The notes: generated by a model not told the origin, from the sequence alone. Positions 1 through 10,070 are shown, numbered from the stretch's first letter. The stretch: 64,000 nt of DNA from Granulosicoccus sp964437945 (GCA_964437945.1 CAYTJF010000001.1:10785-74784), one strand, 5' to 3'. Numbers and translations are program-made.

Positions 1-640
1 CCTGCTCAGAAATATTGAAGCCCTTGGCAAGGTTGTCGAGATAATCAGCCTCTTTTTTGGAATCCAGATTCACTGTCATCAACGACAAAACGTAAACCTG
101 CTGTTCCATTCCTTTAGGCACACTTCGAACAAAGCCAGCTACATCCAATGGCGCTTGCATCTCAGCGCGGATAAAGGCCGACTCCTCTGGCCCGATATCG
201 CCAAGCTTACTAACGATATTTTGTTGTTCCTGCTCATCGACAACACCATCCGATTTAGCAGCGTTAACCATCGCACGAATCAGCACGGCTGCCTGATCGG
301 TTTGCTCAGCAGTCGCCGCCGGAGCCGTGGCACCAGGCGACTGCTGCCCCAATGCGCTACCCAACAGGGCACCGATTCCACCAGTGTTTGCCGCCGCACC
401 ACCCTGAGCTGGACCACCACCTAACAACGAACCGAGTAAGTCTCCTGCACCACCAGCCTGTGCCGCTGAACCTTGTTGGCCTTGTTGTTGGCCTTGCAAC
501 TGTGCAAGCAAACCACCAAGCCCACCAGCGCCACCGCTTGCCGCACCACCAAGCAAAGAACCCAAACCACCAGCGCCGAGGCCGGCTTTTGACATAGCGC
601 CGCTAAGCAACATTTTTCCTAACATTCCGACCAAATTCAT
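1..640 (-). CDS. DUF533 (YebE/TerB-like) family protein, 3' end cut by window edge
   Basis: Read from the minus strand, an ATG at 640 opens a frame that runs off the left edge (about 213 codons). The N-terminal half is low-complexity Gly/Ala/Gln/Leu (repeated LGGLL- and GQQQGQQ-type runs). The C-terminal half reads DQAAVLIRAMVNAAKSDG, then VDEQEQQNIVSKLG and PLDVAGFVRSVPKG. This matches the DUF533 family (E. coli YebE), whose fold resembles the tellurite-resistance TerB helical domain. The function is unknown; family members are often membrane-associated and stress-induced. It is divergently oriented to apt, so 641-774 should hold both promoters. The frame is internally consistent, but the C-terminus cannot be judged. 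Confidence 0.8.
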   Translation of the reverse strand, partial: MNLVGMLGKMLLSGAMSKAGLGAGGLGSLLGGAASGGAGGLGGLLAQLQGQQQGQQGSAAQAGGAGDLLGSLLGGGPAQGGAAANTGGIGALLGSALGQQSPGATAPAATAEQTDQAAVLIRAMVNAAKSDGVVDEQEQQNIVSKLGDIGPEESAFIRAEMQAPLDVAGFVRSVPKGMEQQVYVLSLMTVNLDSKKEADYLDNLAKGFNISEQ

Positions 641-774
641 ACCTGAGCTCACTCTATATTAAGACGCGAAATATTAACACGCACACAAAACAGCACTGAT
701 GGAATAAGGACCCACGTAACAAATGTTACCCTTGTCCCGTTAATTCTTCGCCAGCTCAAGGCTTAAGCGCAGCT

Positions 775-1302
775 ATGAACATTGAATCATATATCCGTAC
801 GATACCGGATTATCCCAAAAAAGGTATTCAGTTTCGAGATGTGTCCACGCTCTTTCAAGACCCGCGCGGATTTCGCATGGCGATTGATATGTTGCTGCAC
901 CCTTACGCAGGCCAGCCTATCGATAAAGTTGCCGCGCTGGAAGCTCGTGGTTTTATCCTTGGCGGTGCAATTGCGCACCAGCTTTCTGTAGGCTTCGTGC
1001 CTATTCGAAAGCAAGGCAAATTGCCAGGCAAAACCTGGAAAGAAGACTACTCACTCGAATATGGTGAGGCCACCATGGAGATGCACACCGACGGATTGCA
1101 AGCCGGTGAACGCGTTCTGCTGGTCGACGATCTGATTGCCACTGGTGGAACCTGCGAAGCCGGTATAAAACTGATCAAACGCGCCAACGCTAAATTAGTT
1201 GGTTGCGCTTTTATCATCGACTTACCAGCACTAGGCGGTAAAAAACTAATTGAATCTCTCGGCGTCGAGGTTCATACCTTATGTGATTTTGAAGGCGACT
1301 AA
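775..1302 (+). CDS. apt: Adenine phosphoribosyltransferase
   Basis: 175 aa, the usual Apt length. Apt converts adenine and PRPP to AMP in purine salvage, in the cytoplasm. The N-terminus (IRTIPDYPKKGIQFRD) is the typical Apt opening. EARGFILGGAIA and the RKQGKLPGKTW loop are family hallmarks, and VLLVDDLIATGGT at about residues 115-127 is the PRPP-binding signature. The ATG at 775 fits the family start. The stop overlaps the last bases of the convergent ComEA-like gene by 3 bp. Identification is secure. Confidence 0.97.
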   Translation: MNIESYIRTIPDYPKKGIQFRDVSTLFQDPRGFRMAIDMLLHPYAGQPIDKVAALEARGFILGGAIAHQLSVGFVPIRKQGKLPGKTWKEDYSLEYGEATMEMHTDGLQAGERVLLVDDLIATGGTCEAGIKLIKRANAKLVGCAFIIDLPALGGKKLIESLGVEVHTLCDFEGD

Positions 1303-1811
1303 TGTTCACGTGTGATGCTATCTCGCTTCGCTGCTTCAATGACCGAGCGTACTGCGCGATGAGTCCCTTTTTCTGTGATTACCCGCGAATAAATACCGCC
1401 GGATGTGATCGCTGTATTAACATCGTCACCGTTTGCAATCCGATATTTTGCATTAACGTTAATATTGACAGTTAACTGTGCTCGATTTTTTTCGAGCGTA
1501 CGTGGACCTATCCCTTTTACATTGATCAGTTCATCCACCGTTTTGAAAGGACCATGTGACTCTCGATAATCCACAATCGCGCGTGATTTGGCCGGACCAA
1601 TACCCGATAGTTTTTCTGCCAGCTCTTCAGCTCCGGCACGGTTGATATCCACCAGGGGTTCGGTTGCGAGAACGGCGTGCGAGGAAAGTAGAATAAATAA
1701 AAACGGCGCTACTTTCTTAAACGACACCGAATTGAACGACATCGACTTAAGCGATACCCGCTTTAAAAAAAACTGGAATGCCAACTGGCGGATGTCTGAG
1801 ACTGAGATCAT
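1299..1811 (-). CDS. ComEA-like helix-hairpin-helix protein, exported
   Basis: About 170 aa. The ATG at 1811 is preferred over the longer frame from 1850 because a strong Shine-Dalgarno (GGGAGG) lies 7 bases upstream. A hydrophobic stretch (VAPFLFILLSSHAVLA) looks like a signal sequence after a rather long n-region. Then come tandem HhH motifs: VDINRAGAEELAEKLSGIGPA and VDELINVKGIGPRTLEK. ComEA-type domains bind DNA non-specifically, and in competent bacteria they receive incoming DNA in the periplasm. The last third (IANGDDVNTAITSGG onward) is not part of the HhH domain and I do not recognise it. No other competence gene is adjacent, so the role is inferred from the domain only. Confidence 0.82.
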   Translation of the reverse strand: MISVSDIRQLAFQFFLKRVSLKSMSFNSVSFKKVAPFLFILLSSHAVLATEPLVDINRAGAEELAEKLSGIGPAKSRAIVDYRESHGPFKTVDELINVKGIGPRTLEKNRAQLTVNINVNAKYRIANGDDVNTAITSGGIYSRVITEKGTHRAVRSVIEAAKRDSITREH

Positions 1812-1968
1812 ATTTGAACCTCCCTGTTCAAATAAATAATTGTTGTTCAAATCAATTGTGTAGCAAACTACCGCTTCAAACTACAGGATATTGATTGACA
1901 CCTGCGAATAAGAAAAACAACACGCCTCCTGCGCGTGACAACAGTCTAGCCTAATGCGGCTCTGAGTT

Positions 1969-2967
1969 TCAAGTCGCAAACTGTCTGGCGTTTGTCAGTT
2001 TACTGGTGGATCTCGCATAGCGCATAACCATCAAAATGGCGAGTTGTGTACCGAATATCAATGAAGCCATAAACAGATGCAGTGGTTGCGCAAATATCGG
2101 CAAATTAAGCCTGTCCATAGACATGCCCATAACAATCGTGCCAAGCAGCAAGAACGCTAAAAACAAATTCAACCGACGCAACACAATCGACTGAGTCTTT
2201 GTAAGCAATTGGAAAATCAACCAACCATTAAGCACTACCAAGCCGATGGCTGCATATTTATGAACCTCAAAAATTAGCGATAAATTATCTATCCACAAGT
2301 GGCGGTTCACATAGTTGCTCTGCTTGGCGATGAGGTCGATCCCTTCTCTGACTTGCGTGCCCAAAATCAATTGAATTAGTCCGAGAATCATCGACAAAAC
2401 AATCAGTGGGTAAACCATTTTTGATAACCCGTCTACATCAACCTGCTGTAGCCTGGTTCGAGCAGATCGTATCATCGCAGCAATCACCAATCCGACAATA
2501 ACCTGCGCTAACAACATGTGTACCGTTATAAGCGCAGGATTCAAATTGCTGGCAACCACGCGTGCACCCAACCCGCCTTGCACGCCTACCAGTACAAATC
2601 CTGCCAGCGAGAGCTGAGTTACCAAAGTGTCGTGCCGCCGGAACGGCAAAGAGAAAAACAGCGTGAGTAAAATTGTGAAACCGGTAAACACGCCCAACAA
2701 CCTGTTGAGATATTCAGTCCAGGTTTTACGAACATTAAATTCGGTGTCTTTGTATCCACGATCAGCATAGATTTGCTGATAGTTTTCTGGCAGTTGAGAT
2801 TCACTGGTAGGCGGTATCCATTGACCAAAACAAGTAGGCCAATCCGGACAACCCATGCCTGAACCGGTTGCACGGACAGTTCCACCGACTAGAATCAACG
2901 CGTATATAGTAACAATGGTTCCTGCAGCGAAAACCCAATATCGGCGAATTTGCAAAGTAGTAGGCAT
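1969..2967 (-). CDS. ctaA: Heme A synthase (COX15/CtaA family)
   Basis: 332 aa polytopic membrane protein with about 8 predicted membrane segments. CtaA oxidizes the C8 methyl of heme O to a formyl, giving heme A for aa3-type cytochrome c oxidases. Hallmarks are GGTVRATGSGMGCPDWPTC in the first loop (the heme-binding family signature), the FNVRKTWTEYLNRLLG segment with its conserved Glu, and the HMLLAQ and HLFMASLIFGTQLA histidine segments. It stands alone here: no ctaB, coxB or coxC is visible nearby. Its presence implies an aa3-type terminal oxidase elsewhere and thus aerobic respiration. Confidence 0.96.
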   Translation of the reverse strand: MPTTLQIRRYWVFAAGTIVTIYALILVGGTVRATGSGMGCPDWPTCFGQWIPPTSESQLPENYQQIYADRGYKDTEFNVRKTWTEYLNRLLGVFTGFTILLTLFFSLPFRRHDTLVTQLSLAGFVLVGVQGGLGARVVASNLNPALITVHMLLAQVIVGLVIAAMIRSARTRLQQVDVDGLSKMVYPLIVLSMILGLIQLILGTQVREGIDLIAKQSNYVNRHLWIDNLSLIFEVHKYAAIGLVVLNGWLIFQLLTKTQSIVLRRLNLFLAFLLLGTIVMGMSMDRLNLPIFAQPLHLFMASLIFGTQLAILMVMRYARSTSKLTNARQFAT

Positions 2968-3079
2968 GACTCTCTATTAAGGCTTGGCAACATGCCTATT
3001 TTACGGGAATTGCGAAGCATTGGACGCTATAGTTGTCCATTCCGATGAACTTTTTAAACTGTATCGAACTAACATCTGT

Positions 3080-3847
3080 ATGTTTACAGAAAAAACCAGC
3101 ATTTTGATCGCAGCCGGCTTGATGATTAGTCTGTCAACCAACGCCAACACCCTCCAGACACCCAAACCTGCGCCCAAACCTTCGCCGACTACAGAAATCA
3201 ATCAGACCGTCTCGAGCAAATCTCTAGAGCAGCGGCCAGAGCAGCCGGAGACTTTTGAACACTGGCAATCTTTAAAACGCTGGAAAGAAAAGAGTTTTGT
3301 CGGCAATACGCGCTATGAACTCTACAAAGAAAGCGCTGCTAGCGAACGTAATACTGTCCAAAGCGGCACTACTGTATTGAAAGCCACAGCGGTTAACTCA
3401 GCATCGGTGCTGTACAGGCAAGAAGCTGTTGACCTGACCAGCACGCCGTGGCTGGAATGGTCCTGGAAAATCGAATCAACCTATGATGACATCGATGAAA
3501 AGACTAAAACCGGAGACGATTTCCCCGCTCGGCTCTATGTCACAGCACAAACAGGGCTTCTGCCCTGGGAGTCCCTCGCTATCAACTATGTCTGGTCATC
3601 CAACTCACCAATAGATTCTTTCTGGTTTAGTCCGTATACAAAAAATTCTATAATGGTGGCGGTTCAAGGTGGTGATTCCCTGGTTGGACAATGGGTCAAT
3701 CAACGCCGAAATGTCACTGAGGACTTTAAAGATCTTTTTAACATTGAAGTTAAAAAACTATCCGGTTTTGCTGTTATGGTAGATGGCGACAACTCGTCTC
3801 AGTCCGGAACTGCCTATTTTGGCAATATTGATTTTGTCGCCAATTGA
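3080..3847 (+). CDS. DUF3047 family exported protein
   Basis: 255 aa from the ATG at 3080. The open frame extends upstream to 2984, but the 3080 start directly precedes a clean signal peptide (MFTEKTSILIAAGLMISLST ending near NA). A Pro/Lys-rich linker (TPKPAPKPSPTT) follows. The rest matches DUF3047: WLEWSWKIESTYDD, DDFPARLYVTAQTG, AINYVWSSNSPIDSFWFSPYT, and a C-terminal GFAVMVDGDNSSQSGTAYFG. The function of the family is unknown and the likely location is the periplasm. It is divergent from ctaA. Confidence 0.82.
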   Translation: MFTEKTSILIAAGLMISLSTNANTLQTPKPAPKPSPTTEINQTVSSKSLEQRPEQPETFEHWQSLKRWKEKSFVGNTRYELYKESAASERNTVQSGTTVLKATAVNSASVLYRQEAVDLTSTPWLEWSWKIESTYDDIDEKTKTGDDFPARLYVTAQTGLLPWESLAINYVWSSNSPIDSFWFSPYTKNSIMVAVQGGDSLVGQWVNQRRNVTEDFKDLFNIEVKKLSGFAVMVDGDNSSQSGTAYFGNIDFVAN

Positions 3848-4023
3848 ATTTGCCGCTACTGGCTACCAGTGATAGCTAGAGACAACCAGTGGCAGCCAAC
3901 TGAGAACTGGCACACATCGAATTGCATCATGTCGGACAAATTTAATACCCCGGCGGTAGAGCCCTGAGATTTTGCCGATAACTAGCATAACAGTGTCACC
4001 ATGAGACCTTGTAAGAGCCCGAA

Positions 4024-6348
4024 ATGAACCCGCTAAGCAGCGAATCAAAAAACCTCAGAGCGCTGAAAAAACTGCCGTTAGTTCAATCGATCAACGAACA
4101 GTTATGGGCTAGCCTTGCACCTCACATAAGCTTTTCTGTGCTTATGGACGGTGAAACGCTGTTTGAAGAAGGTAACCAAAGCGAAAATCTGTTCATGGTG
4201 TTGAATGGTGAGTTTCAACTCCAGTTGCCCAGTATAAAGTCAGGCGAAAATTTTTATCTTCATTCGCGATTTAAAGGCGATACCGCAGGTGATTTCGCTG
4301 TACTCAACGGTGGCGCTCATTTGGTTACCGCAGTAGCTGCCACAAAGTCTAAAGTGGCGCGGATTCCACGCGTTGCATTTGAACTGCTCACCGATATCGA
4401 CCCTAACATTCTTGCTCACGTTTACGACACTGCAGCTGAGCTTTCCCGTCGGGTCATGCTGGCAAAAGTATTTCTTAACATGTTTGGCGAAATCAGCACC
4501 CAATTGATGAACAGCCTGTTAGACAACACAGAGATACGCCACTACAGCAGCGGTGACGTGCTAATGCAAGAAGGCGACGACGCAGACGGATTGCATATAA
4601 CCATTTCTGGTCGCTTGCAAGTTGAAACTGTAGATGAGGCAAATAATACAATAGTACTTGCCGAGGTTCGTGCACCAGAGACAATTGGCGAACTTGCACT
4701 GATGTCTGACTCGGCTCGTAGCGCAACTGTCTACGCGACACGCGAATCAACTGTTGCATTTCTAGAAAAAGCGCTATTCGATGAGCTCATCGCTCGTCAA
4801 CCTGACTTATTGTTGCCACTGACCAAAATTATCCTGCAGCGGCAGGCTGAAAAATCAGCCCTATTGAAATCGCCATCCAAAGATCAATCGATCGCCATTA
4901 TCCCCTTGGATAGAAAATTGCCATTGCGACGATTTCTACACCAGCTCAAACGAGAGATGCGCATTGATGGAAATCCACTTCTACTCGACGCTCGCGTGTT
5001 CGACACGCTTTATGGAAAAAAAGGGGTGGCGCAAACCGAATTTTCAGATGTGTTTAATTCTGCTGTTGCTCAATGGCTTGATGATAAAGAAAATAGCTTT
5101 CAAGAAATTCTCTACCTTACTGACCCTACGTTGTCATCATGGACAAAACGGTGTATCAACCGAGCAGATCGTATTATTTTATTGGCTGATGCCGACAAGG
5201 ATAATTCCTCAAAATTGCGGGAAATCGAGCATGATCTTCGGAACATCTTAAAGAACGCCCGCTATAATCGAGAAATCGATTTGGTGTTACTGCATGACAA
5301 ATCAACTGTGCAACCATCACACACTGCTCGTTGGCTACGCAAGCGTGAGATAAATGCCTATCATCATATTCGTATTGACGATCAGCAACACATAGCACGG
5401 CTAACGCGACGCATTTGTGGTAATGCGCGCGGCCTGGTGTTCAGTGGTGGAGGCGCTCGCGGCTACGCACATCTAGGGGTTCAAAAAGTCATTGAACAAC
5501 AAGGTATAACTGTCGATTATATCGGCGGGTCAAGCATGGGTGGACTGTTAGGAGCATCCATGGCCATGGGCTACAGTGTGTCGGAAATCGAAGAGCTATC
5601 GGCGGTTTTTGCCAATAAAAAAGCCTTGTTCGATTACACCCTACCGCTGGTCTCTCTGCTCAGGTCAGCAAAACTTACGCGTTTTTGTCACAAGGTATAC
5701 GGCGAAACTCGTATTGAAGATCTTTGGATTCCGTTTTTTTGTGTGTCATCGAATTTATCAGACGGCAATGAAGTCGTTCACGATCGCGGACCTCTTTGGC
5801 GTGTGGTGCGTAGCACTATTTCATTACCAGGTATTTTTTCGCCAGTACCAACACCGTCAGGACAATTGCTAATTGATGGTGCAGTACTGAACACCTTTCC
5901 AGTTGACATCATGCATAATCAACTCGGTGGCAGAGGCAGCATCATCGGTGTGAATGTTAGTCAGATTGTGGAAATTCGCGAGTACTACAATTACGGTACC
6001 TCACTCTCCGGATGGCAGGTTTTGGCTTCGCGACTCAATCCATTTGCAAGAAAAATACGTATCCCCCGTTTGGTGGAAACCCTACTCCGCTCAACAGACA
6101 TTAAAAGTATTATTCGACTTAACGAAACCAAAGCAATGTTAGATGTGCTAATTGAGCCAGATGTCAGTGGAATTCCATTGATGGAATTCAAGTCATACAA
6201 AAAAATAAGTGATATTGGTTACGAGACTGCGATTAAAGTATTGGCCGAGCATGAATTGATCAATGCATCTGCGCTTAACACTATGCAACAGAGTGAAGAT
6301 TCTCATTCAAACGATACCAACTGGAAAACGGAACAACTTCACAGTTGA
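4024..6348 (+). CDS. Cyclic-nucleotide-binding / patatin-like phospholipase (NTE family)
   Basis: 774 aa multidomain protein. Two cyclic-nucleotide-binding-like domains occupy roughly residues 20-150 and 155-280 (for example GDTAGDFAVLNGG and ETIGELALMSDSARSATV). A middle Rossmann-like region (residues 285-460) follows, then a patatin lipase domain. The oxyanion-hole motif GGGARGYAH is near residue 475, the nucleophile motif GGSSMGG near 503, and the catalytic DGA in LLIDGAVLNTFP near 617. This is the architecture of bacterial neuropathy-target-esterase homologues, which are lysophospholipases. All catalytic motifs are intact. Whether it binds cAMP or another nucleotide cannot be read from the sequence. 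Confidence 0.92.
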   Translation: MNPLSSESKNLRALKKLPLVQSINEQLWASLAPHISFSVLMDGETLFEEGNQSENLFMVLNGEFQLQLPSIKSGENFYLHSRFKGDTAGDFAVLNGGAHLVTAVAATKSKVARIPRVAFELLTDIDPNILAHVYDTAAELSRRVMLAKVFLNMFGEISTQLMNSLLDNTEIRHYSSGDVLMQEGDDADGLHITISGRLQVETVDEANNTIVLAEVRAPETIGELALMSDSARSATVYATRESTVAFLEKALFDELIARQPDLLLPLTKIILQRQAEKSALLKSPSKDQSIAIIPLDRKLPLRRFLHQLKREMRIDGNPLLLDARVFDTLYGKKGVAQTEFSDVFNSAVAQWLDDKENSFQEILYLTDPTLSSWTKRCINRADRIILLADADKDNSSKLREIEHDLRNILKNARYNREIDLVLLHDKSTVQPSHTARWLRKREINAYHHIRIDDQQHIARLTRRICGNARGLVFSGGGARGYAHLGVQKVIEQQGITVDYIGGSSMGGLLGASMAMGYSVSEIEELSAVFANKKALFDYTLPLVSLLRSAKLTRFCHKVYGETRIEDLWIPFFCVSSNLSDGNEVVHDRGPLWRVVRSTISLPGIFSPVPTPSGQLLIDGAVLNTFPVDIMHNQLGGRGSIIGVNVSQIVEIREYYNYGTSLSGWQVLASRLNPFARKIRIPRLVETLLRSTDIKSIIRLNETKAMLDVLIEPDVSGIPLMEFKSYKKISDIGYETAIKVLAEHELINASALNTMQQSEDSHSNDTNWKTEQLHS

Positions 6349-6610
6349 TACACAATTACGCTACCGTTTTTGCTACTAACACTCGAAAATTCGGCGTATA
6401 AAAGCACAATATTTTGCAGATCCTCTGCAAATTGTTAATCATTTGTGAATGTCACAGGTAACAAGGCTTAGTTTGTTGCGTGTGACATGCTCGCAGACTA
6501 GTATGAGTCCTCTACATTACATAGAATTGGGAACCTTGCAGTTGTATTAGGTTCAAAACGTTATTGAGTACTTGTAAATTAACTGAGTTCTGTAATTTAA
6601 CGGAGGTATC

Positions 6611-6952
6611 ATGTCTAAGTTCGACGAAGCAATATCCGATTGTAAAACACAGCTGTCCAGCATTAACGTGGACTGCAACGATAAACTATTATCGGCCGTT
6701 GCTAAAGGATTAGGACCATCATTGTATAATCGCGATGCAAACCTTGTTGCAGCAGCAGACAAGAAAGAATTGGACAACGTAAAAACCCGGTTTATAAGTA
6801 GAAAACTAGGTGTTGAAGGTCCTGATGCTGACGCTGCGATCCAGTACGCCATTGATACCATCGGTGCAAGCAATCGCCAGAAATTACGCCCTGTATTTTA
6901 CTACCTGATTGTTAAGCACTTGAATAAAGAATCTATTTACGACAAGAAGTAA
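6611..6952 (+). CDS. DUF2853 family small protein
   Basis: 113 aa, preceded by a near-perfect Shine-Dalgarno (GGAGGT, 4 bases before the ATG). The sequence MSKFDEAISD, then VAKGLGPSLYNRDANLVAA and ASNRQKLRPVFYYLIVKH, is the DUF2853 pattern, a small all-helical cytosolic family of unknown function. It is monocistronic, and the hairpin at 7052-7077 terminates it. The strong ribosome binding site suggests high expression. Confidence 0.88.
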   Translation: MSKFDEAISDCKTQLSSINVDCNDKLLSAVAKGLGPSLYNRDANLVAAADKKELDNVKTRFISRKLGVEGPDADAAIQYAIDTIGASNRQKLRPVFYYLIVKHLNKESIYDKK

Positions 6953-7051
6953 AGAATTTTCGTAGAAGTAGAAGCACTAGCAAAGTAATGAATTATCTAT
7001 GTAGTAAAAGTGACTGTATTTAGCGATCAGCCGGACTTGAAGATAAAAACA

Positions 7052-7077
7052 AAGCCCTGTTTTAACGGGGCTTTTTT
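7052..7077 (+). terminator. Rho-independent terminator after the DUF2853 gene
   Basis: Stem AAGCCCTG / CGGGGCTT (8 pairs, one G-T) with loop TTTTAA, followed by a run of six T. It lies 100 bp past the DUF2853 stop and ahead of the convergent HD-domain gene. Confidence 0.85.
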
Positions 7078-7121
7078 GTATCAGAACCCCTTGCAAAGGA
7101 TTAGGATAGTGCAATGCTAAA

Positions 7122-9278
7122 TCATACCGCGCTTGCGAAAAAATCATACCTGAACAAACCATCCTGACTTTCAATGGTTTGATCAAAGCGTCGTAGAATT
7201 TGTTCTTTCCGAAAAGTCAGTGCTGATAGCTTGTCCGCTGAATCCAGCTGCAACTCTTGTCGTATGGCATGTCGTCGCAAAGCACTCCTGCGATAGGCCT
7301 TGAAGGTAGATTCGTTTCTTGGCGAATCACCTGTTGCGTCTTTACCGTACAGTGTAGAGTGTGCTACGCATTGCAACACGCCAGTCTTGATCGATGCTTT
7401 CAGTTTTTCATCGTGAAGTAAATCAACCAGCACACGTGCCTCGAATTGATCCTCGTTGACGTTCGGATCATAAAACAGGCCAATTAACGTATCTCTTTGC
7501 ACCGCGTCGAGCCCATATTCAAAAGCCAGGATGGCCAAATTCTGAGTAGCGTACAAATCCAGATACATCATGGTGGTGTCCAGCAGCGCCAGGCCGGCCC
7601 GCAACCTGACAGAATTAACCGAATGAGGTCGTCGATAATACTTCGGATCGATTTTACTGGCTTTCAGTTCTAACAATAGCCGCTCAATTAGCGGATAAAC
7701 AATAGCGCCTCTGGCTCGCTCGGCCCAATAGATTCTTGCGCCACTGTTTCGCCAATGTCCGGTCATAAGCTCTGGGTCCCGTATGCCCTCTTCCAGCGAG
7801 ATAACGGTGTCCAATAGCTTTATCACGATTCCCGACAAGGTGTACGGTAATCCGGCTTCAGTGGGTTGCAGGTTAGTTCTGGTAAAGCTGCCGAAGTTAT
7901 ACTGTTCTTGTGGCTGCATCAAATGCGGATGACTTAAGGTAACTGCGGCTTTGTTTACACCATCGGTTGGCGCATTGGAGTCGGTTAGTTCGGAGACCAT
8001 AGCGGCAATCGGACCACCAAAACGAAATTGAATTTTACGCAATGAGTGACCGTAGCCTGTCACTCGTTCCGAGCCATCTTCAACTACATCGTGTAACAAG
8101 GCAAGCGTGACAACCAACGGCTCTAAGGCACGGCCAAGTACTCGTTCTGCGATCGCGGAGATTCGAAACGCATGTGCAGACATTGTACTGAGCGACTTTC
8201 TACGTCCCTTCTCCAGAGCGCGCATCATCTCAAGACTTGCCAGGTGCACAGTCTCTATAGAGTTTGGATTATCTGCGGCCACATAATATTCCATCACCGG
8301 CAAATTCATGTGCACCTCGTGGACAGCCTTTCCACGGCGACCAGAAAGCCTTTCGCGTTTATAGGGGTCGTCAAGTGCATCGCGAACTGCCATCAAAAGC
8401 GTGTTACGAAGCGGTTCGCGAAGCGCGTAGTGATCAACGCCTGTTAGACCAAACGCTACTCGTGTACGCGCGTAGTCTTGTTCCAGGTAGGGTTGCTCTG
8501 GAAAGTCACTATCAACATCAACACCATTACGCACCAGTTCCTGCCGACTATGCGCATCGAGAAAACTAATGACCCGATCTCCAGCAGCACGGGCGGTTAG
8601 CCTGAGCCGACTAGCCTCGATCGCCGCCACTGCCGTGGCAATTTCGGGTGATGGTGGAGCTTCCGGGGTTACATTTTTCTCAATTGCAGTCTCAAAACTC
8701 TGCAAATAATCAGTCAGACTGCGAACGTTACTTGCAACGGCATCCCCGAACCATGAAAACAAGTAACTGTCATCAATAATTTCATGATCAGAAGAGGTGA
8801 TTGAACTAAACCTGTACTGCTTGCCGAGGGTGTCGTGCAGCATGGTGGCTACAATCATATCGTGCGTCATGCTCGGCATACCCTGGCCGTGATTGCCGTA
8901 CAGTCTGACGCCGAGCAACATGTTCGCAGCCAGAATGGCGGAATGAATGCTGGGCTCCAGCTTGGGCAATCGATTGGTGTTAATCAGACAATGCTTGCCA
9001 ACGTCTTCAATATCGAGCTGTTGCGGGTCAATGGTTTCCGGATCGATATCCTGATCGCTGAATATCTCGTTTGCAAGTAAGTCCCTACCACGTTGGGTGT
9101 TAAATAACTTTGGCGGTAGTGATGATAGGGGAACCAAATGTTCAACTTCTTTGGCGATCCAGCGGCGAGATATTTCCCCGGCAATGACACGGTCCATATC
9201 TCCTGTACCAGCCAGTACTCCGTACGCTCGAACAAGCTTTACCAGGTCAGTTAATTGGTAGGCACGAGCCACTTGCAA
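7122..9278 (-). CDS. Large HD-domain protein of unknown function
   Basis: 718 aa, cytosolic (no signal or membrane segment). Two HD-like metal sites can be seen: THDMIVATMLHDTLGKQY at about residues 138-155, and ALLHDVVEDG at about 397-406, preceded by HAFRISAIAERVLG. The second resembles the HD core of RelA/SpoT-type ppGpp hydrolases (HDVVED, then GYGHSLRKIQFRFGGPIAAMVSELTD). No synthetase, ACT or TGS domain follows. I infer a metal-dependent phosphohydrolase of HD type; the substrate is unknown. It stands alone between the DUF2853 gene and nth. Confidence 0.6.
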   Translation of the reverse strand: MQVARAYQLTDLVKLVRAYGVLAGTGDMDRVIAGEISRRWIAKEVEHLVPLSSLPPKLFNTQRGRDLLANEIFSDQDIDPETIDPQQLDIEDVGKHCLINTNRLPKLEPSIHSAILAANMLLGVRLYGNHGQGMPSMTHDMIVATMLHDTLGKQYRFSSITSSDHEIIDDSYLFSWFGDAVASNVRSLTDYLQSFETAIEKNVTPEAPPSPEIATAVAAIEASRLRLTARAAGDRVISFLDAHSRQELVRNGVDVDSDFPEQPYLEQDYARTRVAFGLTGVDHYALREPLRNTLLMAVRDALDDPYKRERLSGRRGKAVHEVHMNLPVMEYYVAADNPNSIETVHLASLEMMRALEKGRRKSLSTMSAHAFRISAIAERVLGRALEPLVVTLALLHDVVEDGSERVTGYGHSLRKIQFRFGGPIAAMVSELTDSNAPTDGVNKAAVTLSHPHLMQPQEQYNFGSFTRTNLQPTEAGLPYTLSGIVIKLLDTVISLEEGIRDPELMTGHWRNSGARIYWAERARGAIVYPLIERLLLELKASKIDPKYYRRPHSVNSVRLRAGLALLDTTMMYLDLYATQNLAILAFEYGLDAVQRDTLIGLFYDPNVNEDQFEARVLVDLLHDEKLKASIKTGVLQCVAHSTLYGKDATGDSPRNESTFKAYRRSALRRHAIRQELQLDSADKLSALTFRKEQILRRFDQTIESQDGLFRYDFFASAV

Positions 9279-9431
9279 ATCCAGTTAATTTATACATCGA
9301 AGTATAACAACGAAGGATAGCAACTGAGTACCAAATTGAAACCATACGGAATGGCAAGTCAGTAGATTTGTAGACTGCAGCTCGTCCTTCTTACCGATTT
9401 TAACATTCCGACCGAATGACCAGTCTTTGGT

Positions 9432-10070
9432 TCAGATCGATTTGGTTTTTTTCCTGAATTCGCAAAGATCGTTTATGACGCAATCGGGACACTTTGGTTT
9501 TCGAGCAACACACACATATCGACCATGCAAGATCAGCCAATGATGAGCGTCGAGCAAGTATTCTTTCGGCACAAACTTCAACAACTTCTTTTCAACCTCA
9601 ACCACGTCTTTACCTGGTGCAATTGCAGTCCGATTTGATACGCGAAAAATATGCGTGTCTACTGCCATTGCAATTTGCCGAAAAGCGGTATTAAGCACAA
9701 CATTCGCGGTTTTTCGGCCCACGCCTGGAAGGGCTTCTAACGACTCCCGATCATCTGGAACCTCCCCACCGTGCTGATCGTGCAGTATCTGGCAGGTTTT
9801 GATAATGTTCCGGGCTTTGGTGTTGAACAAACCGATGGTGCGAATATGATGTCGTACTTTCGCCTCACCCAGTGCCAGCATCGACTCTGCAGTGTTAGCG
9901 GCGGCATAGAGGCCTTTGGTTGCCGCATTCACGCTGACATCAGTAGCCTGAGCCGACAACAGCACTGATATCAGCAACTCAAACGGCGAGTTGTACTCCA
10001 ACTCGGTTTTCGGCTCAGGATTGGCCGCCTTCCATCTGGAAAAGATTTGTTCACGCTTTTTCGGATTCAT
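9432..10070 (-). CDS. nth: Endonuclease III (DNA glycosylase/AP lyase)
   Basis: 212 aa, the length of E. coli Nth and nearly collinear with it. It removes oxidized pyrimidines in base-excision repair. The HhH motif LEALPGVGRKTANVVLN carries catalytic Lys120, and VDTHIFRV carries Asp138. The C-terminal iron-sulfur loop has four cysteines (C187, C194, C197, C203 in CVARKPKCPDCVINDLC). All key residues are present. It is divergent from the SRAP gene. Confidence 0.97.
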   Translation of the reverse strand: MNPKKREQIFSRWKAANPEPKTELEYNSPFELLISVLLSAQATDVSVNAATKGLYAAANTAESMLALGEAKVRHHIRTIGLFNTKARNIIKTCQILHDQHGGEVPDDRESLEALPGVGRKTANVVLNTAFRQIAMAVDTHIFRVSNRTAIAPGKDVVEVEKKLLKFVPKEYLLDAHHWLILHGRYVCVARKPKCPDCVINDLCEFRKKTKSI

